Assembly (NCBI RefSeq): GCF_014905135.1
Contig: NZ_CP041406.1
Coordinates: 1,240,001-1,304,000 of the forward strand
From: Sulfurimonas paralvinellae
Lineage (GTDB): Bacteria > Campylobacterota > Campylobacteria > Campylobacterales > Sulfurimonadaceae
Reading direction: 5' to 3'
Length of the DNA: 64,000 bases
Shown here: in pieces, positions 18,352-27,543 of the stretch
Layout of the letters: each line of letters starts with the position of its first letter
Position numbering within the stretch: the first letter of the stretch is position 1
The notes under the pieces: generated by a model
Told to the model about the DNA's origin: nothing
Seen by the model: the letters and a program-made list of their open reading frames with translations, nothing else
Database searches by the model: none
Translations under genes and position numbers: made by a program

Positions 18352-18462
18352 AGAGTGACGTAAGTGCTAGGCATCGATGAGGAAGTGTATTAAAAGTACA
18401 CGCCCTGAAAGAAGTACCCTTGGGGTATGACGAAGAGATAACGACGCAATTGCGTCGCTATT
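18352..18462. other. Structured intergenic element between cheV and oadB
   Basis: The 173-base gap between the convergent cheV and oadB ends contains three stem-loops in succession: GTGTA/TACAC, TACCC/GGGTA with a three-base loop, and the perfect 16-base palindrome CGACGCAATTGCGTCG at 18442-18457. It is more GC-rich than normal spacers here and has no plausible gene. It may be an interspersed repeat, a small RNA, or a bidirectional terminator region. What it does is not known from sequence. Confidence 0.45.
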
Positions 18463-18466
18463 TGAA
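18442..18466. terminator. Candidate bidirectional terminator (palindrome CGACGCAATTGCGTCG)
   Basis: A 6-bp GC-rich stem (CGACGC/GCGTCG) with an AATT loop in the gap between convergent genes. The following T run on the + strand is weak (TATTTGAATTTT), so termination is plausible but not certain. Confidence 0.4.
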
Positions 18467-18479
18467 TTTTAAAATGTCC

Positions 18480-19814
18480 TTACTGGAACATTGAGATTAG
18501 TACACCAGCCGCAACTGCTGACCCAATAACACCTGCCACATTAGGACCCATTGCATGCATCAAGAGCATATTCGTACGGTCATATTCCATACCGACTTTA
18601 TTTGATACACGTGCAGCCATCGGTACTGCTGAAACTCCAGCCGAACCAATAAGAGGATTTACTTTATGACCAGGGAAAAGGTTCATAAGTTTTGCCATTA
18701 AAACACCTGCTGCCGTACCGACACCAAATGCAATGATACCAAGAGCCATAATGAACATTGTCTCAGGAACAAGGAACTGATCCGCTGCAAGTTTTGAACC
18801 AACACCAAGACCTAAAAAGATAGTCGTAATGTTAATAAGTGCATTTTGCAGTGTATCGTTAAGACGTTCAACAACACCTGACTCTTTTAAGAAGTTACCG
18901 AACATAAACGCACCAATAAGCGGAGTAGATTCCGGTAAAACTAAAATAGCAAGTACCAATACCAAAATAGGGAAAATCAATTTCTCCAAACGAGAAACAT
19001 GACGTAACGTACTCATTTTGATCTTTCTCTCTGCTTCAGTAGTCAATGCTTTCATAATCGGAGGCTGAATAATAGGAACCATCGCCATATAAGAGTATGA
19101 TGCAACTGCAATAGCACCTAAAAGTTCAGGAGCAAGTTTTGTCGCAATAAAGATAGATGTCGGACCATCCGCGCCACCGATAATAGAGATAGCCGATGCT
19201 TGTTTCAGTGTAAAGTCAACAAATCCCATCTGTGCAAGAACCATTGCACCGACAAGTGTTCCAAAAATACCGAACTGAGCAGCTCCTCCAAGAAGAGCTG
19301 TCTTAGGATTTGACAAGAGCGGACCGAAGTCTGTCATCGCACCAACACCCATAAAAATGATAATAGGGAAAAGCTCATTTGAGAGACCCGCCTGGTAAAT
19401 TACACCCAAAAATCCATGATGCCCCGCTATTCCTGCAATAGGAATATTTGCTAAAAGCCCGCCAAATGCAATCGACAGAAGCAATAAAGGCTCAAAACCT
19501 TTCGCAATAGCAAGCCAGAAGAGTAAGAATGTAACAAGGATCATAATAACACGGCCAAGCCCCTTGTGAAAATCACTCATTGGCTCTCCGGCAGCACTCA
19601 TTTCATCGTCACGAGGATGAACGAGTGCGACAACACCTGTTGATTCTAAAAAGCTCATAATCATATCGCCCATCGGCTGCGCTTGATATGTCTCTTCCTG
19701 ATGCACCGAAACTTCTTTCGAAGCTGCTGCATGCTCGGACGCTGCTGCATTTGCAGAAAATGCAAAAGCAAACAACATCATTGATGCAAAGAATTTAATT
19801 AAAACATTTTTCAT
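18480..19814 (-). CDS. oadB: Na+-translocating decarboxylase beta subunit
   Basis: 444 residues with about 10-11 membrane helices. It carries the family signature ..[29 protein letters not shown] (Na+-site Asp and Asn/Ser region) and later [19 protein letters not shown]. OadB couples carboxybiotin decarboxylation to Na+ export. Oddly, the first ~70 residues hold a signal-peptide-like segment and a polar Ala/Ser/His stretch ahead of the normal start, making it longer than many OadB proteins. It is last in the oadG-oadA-oadB operon; an AGGATAATAA ribosome site overlaps the oadA stop. Confidence 0.95.
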   Translation of the reverse strand: MKNVLIKFFASMMLFAFAFSANAAASEHAAASKEVSVHQEETYQAQPMGDMIMSFLESTGVVALVHPRDDEMSAAGEPMSDFHKGLGRVIMILVTFLLFWLAIAKGFEPLLLLSIAFGGLLANIPIAGIAGHHGFLGVIYQAGLSNELFPIIIFMGVGAMTDFGPLLSNPKTALLGGAAQFGIFGTLVGAMVLAQMGFVDFTLKQASAISIIGGADGPTSIFIATKLAPELLGAIAVASYSYMAMVPIIQPPIMKALTTEAERKIKMSTLRHVSRLEKLIFPILVLVLAILVLPESTPLIGAFMFGNFLKESGVVERLNDTLQNALINITTIFLGLGVGSKLAADQFLVPETMFIMALGIIAFGVGTAAGVLMAKLMNLFPGHKVNPLIGSAGVSAVPMAARVSNKVGMEYDRTNMLLMHAMGPNVAGVIGSAVAAGVLISMFQ

Positions 19815-19817
19815 TTA

Positions 19818-21614
19818 TTATCCTATGACTGCTACGACTTGACCTTCTACAACTTTGTCATTTGTAGCTACGTTAATACTTTTAAGTACCCCACCAGTCG
19901 GTGCGACAACATCGATCTCCATTTTCATAGACTCTAAAATCATAATCACATCGCCTTCATTAACACTCTGGCCCGGATTAGCAACGATTTTCCAAACGTT
20001 ACCCGGAAGCAATGCTTTGATCTCTACACCGTCACCAGTCGGTGCATTTGGCGTTGGAGCTGCTACTGCCGCTTCACCATCAACTGCTACTACTTGAACA
20101 TCACCACTACCTTCTGCAACTTGAACACTGAACTTTTGACCATCTACTACTACTGTATAATTTCCACTCATCTCTTTTCCTTCTCCTTTACACTCTTCTT
20201 CCATTTCGGATTTTTTACGTACGTTTAATTCACCTTCACCTTTTAAGAAAGCGATACCCTTGTCTTGACATGCTGCAGCAATGAAAATATTTTCTTCTGT
20301 GATTTCAATATCTTCTTCTTTGAGTCTGTTGATCCAACTCTCTAAAGATTTTGCAGGATCCGCATCAGCAAGATCCAAAGCTTTCTCAGTTGTCGGTAAA
20401 AGATTTAACTTCTCTGAAGCAATTTTTACAATCTCAGGATCCGGTGCAACAGGTGTTTTACCAAAGTATCCTAATACCATACGTCCGTAACCAGGAGCGA
20501 TTGCTTCCCATGGACCCTGCATTACATTGTTAAGTGCCTGTTGGAAGTAGAATTGTGAAACAGGTGTTACCGATGTACCGTAACCGCCTTTTTCAACAAC
20601 TTCCTGCATTGCAGCGATAACTTCAGGGAATTTATCCATGATTCCGTTATCTCTCATCATTTGCGTGTTTGCAGTAAGTGCACCACCCGGCATTGGAGAG
20701 AATGGGATAATAGGAGAGACCATAGTCGCTTCCGGCGGCATAAAGTAATCTTCTAAACATGCCTGCAGCTCTTTTTCATATGTAAGGATCTTACCAAGTT
20801 CCAATCCGCCAAGGTCATAGTTCATTCCCTTCGTTGCATGAAGCATAGTAAGAATATCCGGCTGACTAGTTCCACCGCTTACAGGGCTTGCTGCCATATC
20901 GATACCATCAACACCTGCTTCCAATGCAGCCATATATGCAGCTACAGAAACACCTGCAGTTTCATGTGTATGCAGACGGATATGTGTATCATCACCAAGA
21001 AGTTTTCTCGCCATTGAAATCGTTTCAAAGACCTTCTGAGGATTTGAAGTACCACTTGCATCTTTAAAACAGATGCTGTCATATGGAAGACCACTGTCTA
21101 AGATATCGCGAAGTGTCTTTTCATAGAACTCAACTGTATGTGCACCATGGCATCCCGGTGGAAGATCCATCATCGTAACAACTGCTTCGTGCTTAAGTCC
21201 ATGATGCGTAATTCTTTCAGCTGAATATTTCAAGTTTTCAATATCATTAAGCGCATCAAAGTTACGGATAGTCGTTGTTCCATGTTTTTTAAACATTTTA
21301 GCATGCAGATCGATCAGTTCTTTTGAACCTGTATCTAGCATTACCGTATTAACACCGCGTGCAAGTGTTTGTAAATTTGCATCAGGCCCAACTATTTTAC
21401 GGAATTTATCCATCATTTCAAATGCGTCTTCTCTTAAGTAGAAGTAAAGCGATTGAAATCTTGCTCCTCCACCAAACTCGAAGTGATTAATACCAGCCAT
21501 TTTTGCCGCTTCAACCGCTGGAAAAAAATCATCCATAAGTACGCGTCCGCCAAAAACTGATTGAAAACCATCTCTAAAAGTAGTATCCATTACATCTATA
21601 TATTTCTTAGCCAT
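19818..21614 (-). CDS. oadA: Oxaloacetate decarboxylase alpha / pyruvate carboxylase subunit B
   Basis: 598 residues: an N-terminal carboxyltransferase TIM barrel with TTFRDGFQS and metal-binding residues (including HLHTHET-type segment IRLHTHETAG), a conserved carboxylase domain, an Ala/Pro linker (about 510-530) and a C-terminal biotinyl domain with target lysine K564 in ESMKMEI. The same architecture serves as PycB of two-subunit pyruvate carboxylase; C. jejuni PycB has nearly the same length. The operon with oadB and oadG favours a Na+ pump, while pycA at 34-35 kb favours carboxylation. It may serve both; I give oadA from context. Confidence 0.9.
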   Translation of the reverse strand: MAKKYIDVMDTTFRDGFQSVFGGRVLMDDFFPAVEAAKMAGINHFEFGGGARFQSLYFYLREDAFEMMDKFRKIVGPDANLQTLARGVNTVMLDTGSKELIDLHAKMFKKHGTTTIRNFDALNDIENLKYSAERITHHGLKHEAVVTMMDLPPGCHGAHTVEFYEKTLRDILDSGLPYDSICFKDASGTSNPQKVFETISMARKLLGDDTHIRLHTHETAGVSVAAYMAALEAGVDGIDMAASPVSGGTSQPDILTMLHATKGMNYDLGGLELGKILTYEKELQACLEDYFMPPEATMVSPIIPFSPMPGGALTANTQMMRDNGIMDKFPEVIAAMQEVVEKGGYGTSVTPVSQFYFQQALNNVMQGPWEAIAPGYGRMVLGYFGKTPVAPDPEIVKIASEKLNLLPTTEKALDLADADPAKSLESWINRLKEEDIEITEENIFIAAACQDKGIAFLKGEGELNVRKKSEMEEECKGEGKEMSGNYTVVVDGQKFSVQVAEGSGDVQVVAVDGEAAVAAPTPNAPTGDGVEIKALLPGNVWKIVANPGQSVNEGDVIMILESMKMEIDVVAPTGGVLKSINVATNDKVVEGQVVAVIG

Positions 21615-21622
21615 TATAATCC

Positions 21623-21856
21623 TTAACCTTGTCTATGATGTGCAATTGCCGCTGTTATCGCTGCAACTATTTTTTTCTTATCGCTTTGTGCACCTGTACC
21701 TGAAGCACCTGCACCTGGCTGTGGTTCGGGGAAAAATTTATTAATGACAGATGACATGATATTCATACATACTATCATTACTATCAGGAAAACGAACACT
21801 GTTCCCATCCCTAAAATCATAAATTTCAAACCCTCTATTACGAGGTTAGTTTCCAT
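21623..21856 (-). CDS. oadG: Na+-translocating decarboxylase gamma subunit
   Basis: 77 residues: one N-terminal membrane helix (about 11-32, GTVFVFLIVMIVCMNIM), a Pro/Gly/Ala linker and a C-terminal IVAAITAAIAHHRQG tail with the His pair that binds zinc in OadG. The gamma subunit joins the alpha subunit to the membrane beta subunit. First gene of the leftward oadGAB operon, with a TATACT -10 box upstream and a GGTAA ribosome site. Confidence 0.93.
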   Translation of the reverse strand: METNLVIEGLKFMILGMGTVFVFLIVMIVCMNIMSSVINKFFPEPQPGAGASGTGAQSDKKKIVAAITAAIAHHRQG

Positions 21857-21887
21857 AAAATTACCTTTTTACATAATTTGTGCACTT

Positions 21888-21893
21888 AGTATA
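21888..21893 (-). promoter_or_regulatory. Candidate -10 element of the oadGAB operon
   Basis: Reads TATACT on the minus strand, 32 bases upstream of the oadG ATG and preceded by T-rich sequence. It agrees with a sigma-70 promoter for the three-gene operon. Confidence 0.5.
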
Positions 21894-22051
21894 GTACAAA
21901 GATGTTTAAAGAAAGTTTGTCTTTTATCGAATCTTTTTGAAATAAGCTTCGATTGTTACTTTTTGGTTCTAAGATTTTTGTCTAATATTTAATTCATATC
22001 TTTTTAGCTAAAATGCTTTTAAGAAGAATATTTTTTAAGGATTTAACAATT

Positions 22052-22357
22052 ATGATCGCAGGTATGTATGAACAGGATTTTATCGCTTATATGATTTTTG
22101 GACTGATACTCAATTTTGCACTATCTATGCTCTTTGGACTTTACCTCAGCAAGAACATAGGGATGCAGGAGATGATAGAATCAAAAGGAGAGAAAGAGCA
22201 GTCGCTTCTCGTAAGTCTGAGCCTTTTCATTCCTTATGCAAAAATGCTCATAACCCTCTATAGAGTTGCAATACTCCAGTTTTTCTTTTTAAATAAAGGC
22301 TACTCACACAAAGAGTTTTGGATCTATATGACAAGTGAACAGGAAAAAAGTTCCTAA
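22052..22357 (+). CDS. Small membrane protein, 101 aa, unknown
   Basis: Start at MIAGMYEQDF, chosen over an upstream ATG because of an AAGG site and the fit of the first membrane helix. One clear membrane helix about residues 9-27 and a second hydrophobic stretch about 50-70 (LLVSLSLFIPYAKMLITLY). I do not recognise a family. It is followed nine bases later by another small membrane protein gene, so the two are probably co-transcribed. Confidence 0.7.
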   Translation: MIAGMYEQDFIAYMIFGLILNFALSMLFGLYLSKNIGMQEMIESKGEKEQSLLVSLSLFIPYAKMLITLYRVAILQFFFLNKGYSHKEFWIYMTSEQEKSS

Positions 22358-22366
22358 AGGCAAAAA

Positions 22367-22537
22367 ATGGATGATTTTAAACTAAAAGTAGTGCTTAGCA
22401 TATTAGGAGGGATCGTCTTCTCTTTTATCTTTATACTGCTGGCTTTTGTACTTCCTCCTGAAAAGAAAGAGGAAAAAATCATCGTCAAGCCAAAAGGAAA
22501 ACTTGAACAGATCTCTCATTCACTCAAAGAGAGATAA
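22367..22537 (+). CDS. Small single-pass membrane protein, 56 aa
   Basis: Too short for usual cut-offs but convincing: an AAAGG ribosome site precedes the ATG by six bases, and the product begins MDDFKLKVVLS, continues with a membrane helix (about residues 8-29), a PPEKKEE turn and a basic C-terminal tail ending HSLKER. The stop is one base from the end of the convergent 172-residue gene. N-in topology with the charged tail outside is possible. Function unknown; the pairing with the previous membrane protein suggests a small complex. Confidence 0.7.
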   Translation: MDDFKLKVVLSILGGIVFSFIFILLAFVLPPEKKEEKIIVKPKGKLEQISHSLKER

Positions 22538-22538
22538 T

Positions 22539-23057
22539 CTATAAAGAATTTTTCACATGTATAAGTTTTATGGTGTCATAAGCACATTGTGGTCGTAGTC
22601 TTACAGCACAGACCTTTAATGCTTCCAAACATGTAAGCAGATAATCCAAATCATCTTTTTTCATAAGCTCATATAGTAGAACTTCAGCATCTTTTATACG
22701 TAAATTACGGGCAACACCGAGATTTTTATGGGCAAGTTCCCGAAAAAGAGTATAGTCCAATGCTATCTCTTTATCTTTTGAATCCTGAAGTTTTTCCATA
22801 TACTCATCGAACTGCAAAATAGCTTTTATGATTTGAGCGACATAATCATTCACAAGTGTTTCAACCATCTCTTGGTCCAAACCTAGCTCAGAGACGGCTT
22901 CTGCACTGTTATATCTATAATTTTGGATATTAAGATGAGCAAGCTTTCCGGAGAGAAGTTCATTGCAAAGTTCTTCTGCGCTCTGCTGTAAATCTTCCAC
23001 ATCTTGTGTATATTTTTCTACTTGCTTCTTTTTAAAAAAATTTAATTTCTTTAACAT
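22539..23057 (-). CDS. Hypothetical cytoplasmic protein, 172 aa
   Basis: Mostly helical, charged protein with a basic N-terminus (MLKKLNFFKKKQ) and a central all-helical domain including a FRELAHKNLGVARNLRIKDAE segment. No catalytic motif is recognised. It is a single leftward gene between the small membrane proteins and htpG, and could share the htpG transcript only by readthrough past the hairpin at 23120-23148. Confidence 0.75.
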   Translation of the reverse strand: MLKKLNFFKKKQVEKYTQDVEDLQQSAEELCNELLSGKLAHLNIQNYRYNSAEAVSELGLDQEMVETLVNDYVAQIIKAILQFDEYMEKLQDSKDKEIALDYTLFRELAHKNLGVARNLRIKDAEVLLYELMKKDDLDYLLTCLEALKVCAVRLRPQCAYDTIKLIHVKNSL

Positions 23058-23109
23058 GAGTATAAGATATCATATTTATGTGTTAAAAGTAAATAAAATG
23101 GAGAGATAA

Positions 23110-23148
23110 ATTAAAAAAGTGAATGAGTGCTACAAATACACTCATTCA
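23110..23148 (-). terminator. Rho-independent terminator of htpG
   Basis: A 10-bp perfect stem (TGAATGAGTG pairing with CACTCATTCA, 23120-23129 and 23139-23148) followed on the minus strand by ACTTTTTTAA. It lies directly downstream of the htpG stop at 23155. Confidence 0.75.
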
Positions 23149-23154
23149 AAATAA

Positions 23155-25047
23155 TTATATTGCTTTTGTAATGATACGGTTAAGACGCATTGCAAATTCT
23201 GCAGTATCGTCGAGCTCTCTGCCGTCAAAGAGTTTTGCCTGATCGAAAAGAACATGCGCTGCATCTTCGATCAGGTTTTGGTCACTTGACTCTTTGAGTT
23301 TTGCAATAAGCTCATGTTTTGGATTGATTTCAAGAATAGGAGCCGGTTCCGGCACATCACTTGCCTGACCCATCTGTTTCATCATCTGTGCCATCATATA
23401 TGACGGATCTTCTTTATCGATTTTCAGAGCTACAGGAGAGTCTGTTAACTCTGTAGTTACTTCAACCTCTTTTACAGCGTCGCCAAGTGTTGATTTGAAC
23501 TCTTTTGCAAGTCCTTCGAACTCTTTTGCAAGTTCTTCGGCAGCTTTTTTCTCTTCTTCACTCTCTTCAAATTTCGCATCGGCTGCAGGAACAAATTTAT
23601 ACTCTTTATACTCAGTTACCATTGGGAAAATGATTGTGTCTACTTCTTCATTTAAAAGCAGTACATCGATTCCGCGCGCTTTGAATTTTTCAAGCAGTGG
23701 TGAGTGTTTAAGCATATCAATCGAACCTTTATTCGCCAGATAATAGATCTCTTTTTTCTCGTCATCCACATTTTTAACAAAATCTTTGATCGTTACCATC
23801 TCATCAGAATTCAATGTATGGAACTTCAACAGTTCTAAGATCTTCTCACGATTTGCAAAGTCACTGTAAAGCCCTTCTTTGAGCACATTTCCAAACTCTT
23901 TATAGAACGTGTCATATTTTTCAGGTTCTTTTTCCATCATTTTTGCGAGTTCTGAAAGAACTTTCTTAACGGATGCATTTCTTATTTTACTCATAACAGG
24001 GTTAGACTGCAGTATCTCACGTGAGACATTGAGCGGCAGATCTTTTGAATCGATCACACCACGTAAGAAACGCAGGTATGTCGGCATCAACTCTTTGTCA
24101 TCATCAGTGATAAATACACGGTTGATATAGAGTTTTACACCCGGTTGATAATCAACTCTGTAGATATCCATCGGTGCTTTGCTTGGAATGTAAAAAAGTG
24201 TCGTATATTCTATAGCACCTTCAGCTTTGTGATGCATCCATTTAAGCGGTTCTTCGTTCGAGTGTGCCAGTGTTTCATAAAATGAGATATAATCTTCATC
24301 TTTGAGCTCACTCTTTGAGATCGTCCAGAGTGCATTTGCAGAGTTTATCTGTACATTTTCGATCTCAGTTCTACTTGGTTCTATCTCTTTACCGTCATCA
24401 TCTGTTTTAGCTGGAATAAACTTCTCTTTATCCATAAAGATAGGGAATGGAATATGGTTGGAGTATTTTTTTACAATACTTTCAATGCGATGCTCTTCTA
24501 AGAACTCTTCTTCGCCTTCATTGAGATGAAGGATGATTTCCGTTCCGTGTCCCTCTTTTGTCGTCTCTTCGATCTCAAATTCACCGTTACCGCTGCTTAC
24601 CCATTTATAAGCTTTCTCTTCGCCGGCTTTTTTAGTAATAACTTCTACTTTATCAGCTACCATAAATGCAGCATAGAAACCGACACCGAACTGACCGATC
24701 AGATGAGAATCTACCTTTTGATCACCTGTAAGATTTTCAAGGAATGCTTTTGTTCCTGATTTAGCGATTGTACCAAGGTTATTCATCAGGTCTTCTTCAT
24801 TCATACCTATACCTGTGTCTGCAATCGTCAGTATTTTTGCATCCTTGTCTCTTTTAATGTCAATTTTCGGATCGAACTTTACATTTTTATACTTTTCATC
24901 TGTAAGTACCAACATGTTAAGTTTATCCAATGCATCTGATGCATTAGAGATCAGCTCACGCAGAAATATCTCTTTGTTTGAATAGAGTGAGTGAATCATA
25001 AGTTGTAAAATCTGATTTGCTTCTGTTTGAAATTGATGTTTTGCCAT
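23155..25047 (-). CDS. htpG: Chaperone HtpG (Hsp90)
   Basis: 630 residues, full length. N-terminal GHKL ATPase domain with the Hsp90 signature YSNKEIFLRELISNASDA near residues 22-40, DTGIGM and GQFGVGFYAAFMVA; the middle domain has the catalytic Arg segment (LNVSREILQ), and the C-terminal dimerisation domain ends without a eukaryotic MEEVD tail. HtpG is an ATP-dependent general chaperone of stress response. It has an AAGGAT ribosome site and a TAAAAT-like -10 in the gap, and its own terminator, so it is monocistronic. Confidence 0.97.
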   Translation of the reverse strand: MAKHQFQTEANQILQLMIHSLYSNKEIFLRELISNASDALDKLNMLVLTDEKYKNVKFDPKIDIKRDKDAKILTIADTGIGMNEEDLMNNLGTIAKSGTKAFLENLTGDQKVDSHLIGQFGVGFYAAFMVADKVEVITKKAGEEKAYKWVSSGNGEFEIEETTKEGHGTEIILHLNEGEEEFLEEHRIESIVKKYSNHIPFPIFMDKEKFIPAKTDDDGKEIEPSRTEIENVQINSANALWTISKSELKDEDYISFYETLAHSNEEPLKWMHHKAEGAIEYTTLFYIPSKAPMDIYRVDYQPGVKLYINRVFITDDDKELMPTYLRFLRGVIDSKDLPLNVSREILQSNPVMSKIRNASVKKVLSELAKMMEKEPEKYDTFYKEFGNVLKEGLYSDFANREKILELLKFHTLNSDEMVTIKDFVKNVDDEKKEIYYLANKGSIDMLKHSPLLEKFKARGIDVLLLNEEVDTIIFPMVTEYKEYKFVPAADAKFEESEEEKKAAEELAKEFEGLAKEFKSTLGDAVKEVEVTTELTDSPVALKIDKEDPSYMMAQMMKQMGQASDVPEPAPILEINPKHELIAKLKESSDQNLIEDAAHVLFDQAKLFDGRELDDTAEFAMRLNRIITKAI

Positions 25048-25202
25048 TTTTCATATCCTTTTATTATTTTTTTCGTCAGTATTTTATCAAAAAAAGTTAA
25101 TAGTTGCAAGTTTTATAAAGAAAGTTTAGTCTTTATAGCTAAAGTTTAGTTAGTTTAAAATACGCAATAGTTAAATTTTTCGTACTTTTTCTCTTTCTCT
25201 GC

Positions 25203-25208
25203 TATAAT
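25203..25208 (+). promoter_or_regulatory. -10 element TATAAT immediately before the 25216 gene
   Basis: A consensus TATAAT ends eight bases before the ATG at 25216, with T-rich sequence upstream. Transcription would begin at or within a base or two of the ATG, which suggests a leaderless or nearly leaderless transcript. Confidence 0.5.
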
Positions 25209-25215
25209 CTTCCAC

Positions 25216-25530
25216 ATGAATAATGATTATATCAATCTTATAGAACCGACACCAAAACTCCATTCAAAAAAGTGTAAAGTCATAGCATTTTTTTTAAGAG
25301 TTTTACTGCAGTACAGTATCTACCCTGTTGCCCTTCTTCTCTGGTACTATTATGATTATTTTATAGCTGGAGCATCTTTACTGCTGCTTTTTATCGTTGT
25401 CGGCATCATACGTGCGAAACTGAGAAATAGCGTCATCCCTCTCACGCAGCGAGAATACCACTACAGCGATGCAGCTATAGCCGACTGGTACAGTGCCAAA
25501 GTTTTATGTACAGAAGAAGATGAAAGCTAA
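25216..25530 (+). CDS. Small two-helix membrane protein, 104 aa
   Basis: A polar N-terminus (MNNDYINLIEPTPKLHSK), then two adjacent membrane helices (about residues 24-45 and 49-66) and a soluble C-terminal tail with QREYHYSDAAIADWYSAK. No ribosome site is visible before the ATG, while a TATAAT lies 8 bases upstream. I do not recognise a family. It may be co-transcribed with the ABC-F gene 65 bases downstream. Confidence 0.75.
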   Translation: MNNDYINLIEPTPKLHSKKCKVIAFFLRVLLQYSIYPVALLLWYYYDYFIAGASLLLLFIVVGIIRAKLRNSVIPLTQREYHYSDAAIADWYSAKVLCTEEDES

Positions 25531-25594
25531 ATGATAGCTACTCTCTGCTATCCTTGCATTAATAAAAGACAATAAATAAATATGAAGTAAAAAC

Positions 25595-27541
25595 ATGGCA
25601 CTGATTGACTTACAAAAAATTTCAAAACACTATTCTGCACAAAAGATTCTCACAGAAGTCGATTTTCATGTCGATGAAGGTGAGCGCATCGTTATCATCG
25701 GTAAAAACGGCAGCGGTAAATCGACACTTATGAAGATCGTGAACGGTTCACTTGAGCCAGATGAGGGAAAACGCATCATTCAAAATGACCTTGAGGTCAA
25801 GATGCTCGATCAGCGTCCTGAATTCCAAGAGGGTCACTCCGTGCGTGAGGCTGTCGAAGCAGGACTTGTTGAAATCAATGCAGCAAAAAAGCGTTACGAA
25901 GAGCTTTCACATCTCCTTTCCCAAGATTTTGACAACAAAATTCTTTTAGCTGAACATGAAAAGCTCTCACGCTACATAGAACACCATAACGCCTGGAATC
26001 TCGATGACAAGATCGAGCGTATTATCCAGCATTTTCAACTAAAACCTTATGAGCACAAACCTGTTGCACTGCTCAGTGGTGGGGAACAGCGCCGTGTGGC
26101 TTTAGCTTCACTTCTGTTGCAAAAGCCTGATGTCCTGCTGCTTGATGAGCCTACCAATCACCTCGATGTCTATATGGTCGAGTTTTTAGAGGAACTGCTT
26201 TTAAAAGAGAAGTTCACGCTTGTCTTTATCTCCCACGACAGATATTTTATCGATCGTGTTGCGACAAAATCGGTTGAAGTGGAAGATTGTAAACTCCGTT
26301 CATACAGAGGCGGTTACAATGACTATCTCAAACAGAAAGAGGAGTATCTTCAAACACTGCAAAAGCAGCATGACAATCTTCTTGGGCTTTTAAAGCGTGA
26401 AAATGAGTGGTTCGCAAGAGGCGTGCGTGCCAGACTCAAACGCAATGAAGGACGAAAAGAGCGTCTTATGCAGCTGCGTGAGGCAGCAAAAACAAATCCT
26501 GCAAAAATACGAAAGATGTCACTTGAACTTCAGCGTGAGGCAAAACATTTCAATCGTGACAAAAGTGTCAACAAACAAAAGATGCTCTTTGAAGTTGAAA
26601 ATCTTGGTCTCAAACTCGGAGACAAAGAGCTGTTGCACGGTTTCACCACAAGAATACTCCAAAAAGATGTTATCGCCATTGTCGGACCAAACGGAAGCGG
26701 TAAATCAACACTGCTCAAAGCTCTACTTGGCAGAATTGAACCTAATGAAGGAAAGATAAAAAGAGGAGAGTTTAAAGTCGGCTACTTCGATCAACACAGA
26801 GAGATGCTCGATGATGACAAAAATCTCATTGAGACCTTCTGCCCTAACGGCGGAGACCGTGTAAATGTCCGCGGCAGTGACCTGCATGTTTACGGCTATC
26901 TCAAAAATTTTCTTTTTCCACGAGAATTTTTAGATAAGAAGATAGGCGTGCTCAGCGGTGGAGAGAAGAACCGTGTAGCACTTGCCCTGCTCTTTACACA
27001 GGATGTCGATATTCTCATTCTCGATGAGCCGACGAATGACCTTGACATTCCAACCATCAACATTTTAGAAGAACAGCTTACGAACTTTAACGGTGCTGTT
27101 ATCATTGTCTCGCATGATAGATACTTTGTCGATAAGATTGCAAAAAAACTCTTTATCTTTAAGGCTGATAAAACCATAGAGGAATCACATCAACAATACT
27201 CTGAGTATCTCGAACTTGAACGGGAACTTGATGAACTCGATGCTATGGAAAAAGAAGCAACGCAGACAAAACCAAAAGAACCCGTGCAGGAGAAACAAAA
27301 AGTGCTCAAACTCACCTACAAAGAAAAGATAGCACTCCAAAAACTCCCCGAAGAGATTGAAGCACTTGAAGCTAAGATAGAAGCAATGAACAACTGTCTC
27401 TCAGACCCAAAATGCTATGGCGAAAAAGGGTTAAGCACTCTTGCTAAAGAACTCGAAGCACTTGAAAACGAATATGAAGAAAAAGTTGAAGAACTCCTTG
27501 AGATAGAAGAGAAAGAAGAGGCGATAAATGCACAAGGATAA
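25595..27541 (+). CDS. ABC-F family ATPase (Uup/Ettan type)
   Basis: 648 residues, two ABC ATPase domains in tandem with no membrane segment. Domain 1 has Walker A GKNGSGKST (about 37-45), LSGGEQRRVALASLLL and LLLDEPTNHLD; domain 2 has GPNGSGKST, LSGGEKNRVALALLF and LILDEPTNDLD. The ABC-F linker lies between them, and a C-terminal coiled coil (after about 580, AEKLPEEIEALEAKIEAM-like) is typical of Uup. Members act on ribosomes or in DNA-structure tolerance. Two bases separate it from the DASS transporter downstream. Confidence 0.92.
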   Translation: MALIDLQKISKHYSAQKILTEVDFHVDEGERIVIIGKNGSGKSTLMKIVNGSLEPDEGKRIIQNDLEVKMLDQRPEFQEGHSVREAVEAGLVEINAAKKRYEELSHLLSQDFDNKILLAEHEKLSRYIEHHNAWNLDDKIERIIQHFQLKPYEHKPVALLSGGEQRRVALASLLLQKPDVLLLDEPTNHLDVYMVEFLEELLLKEKFTLVFISHDRYFIDRVATKSVEVEDCKLRSYRGGYNDYLKQKEEYLQTLQKQHDNLLGLLKRENEWFARGVRARLKRNEGRKERLMQLREAAKTNPAKIRKMSLELQREAKHFNRDKSVNKQKMLFEVENLGLKLGDKELLHGFTTRILQKDVIAIVGPNGSGKSTLLKALLGRIEPNEGKIKRGEFKVGYFDQHREMLDDDKNLIETFCPNGGDRVNVRGSDLHVYGYLKNFLFPREFLDKKIGVLSGGEKNRVALALLFTQDVDILILDEPTNDLDIPTINILEEQLTNFNGAVIIVSHDRYFVDKIAKKLFIFKADKTIEESHQQYSEYLELERELDELDAMEKEATQTKPKEPVQEKQKVLKLTYKEKIALQKLPEEIEALEAKIEAMNNCLSDPKCYGEKGLSTLAKELEALENEYEEKVEELLEIEEKEEAINAQG

Positions 27542-27543
27542 CT

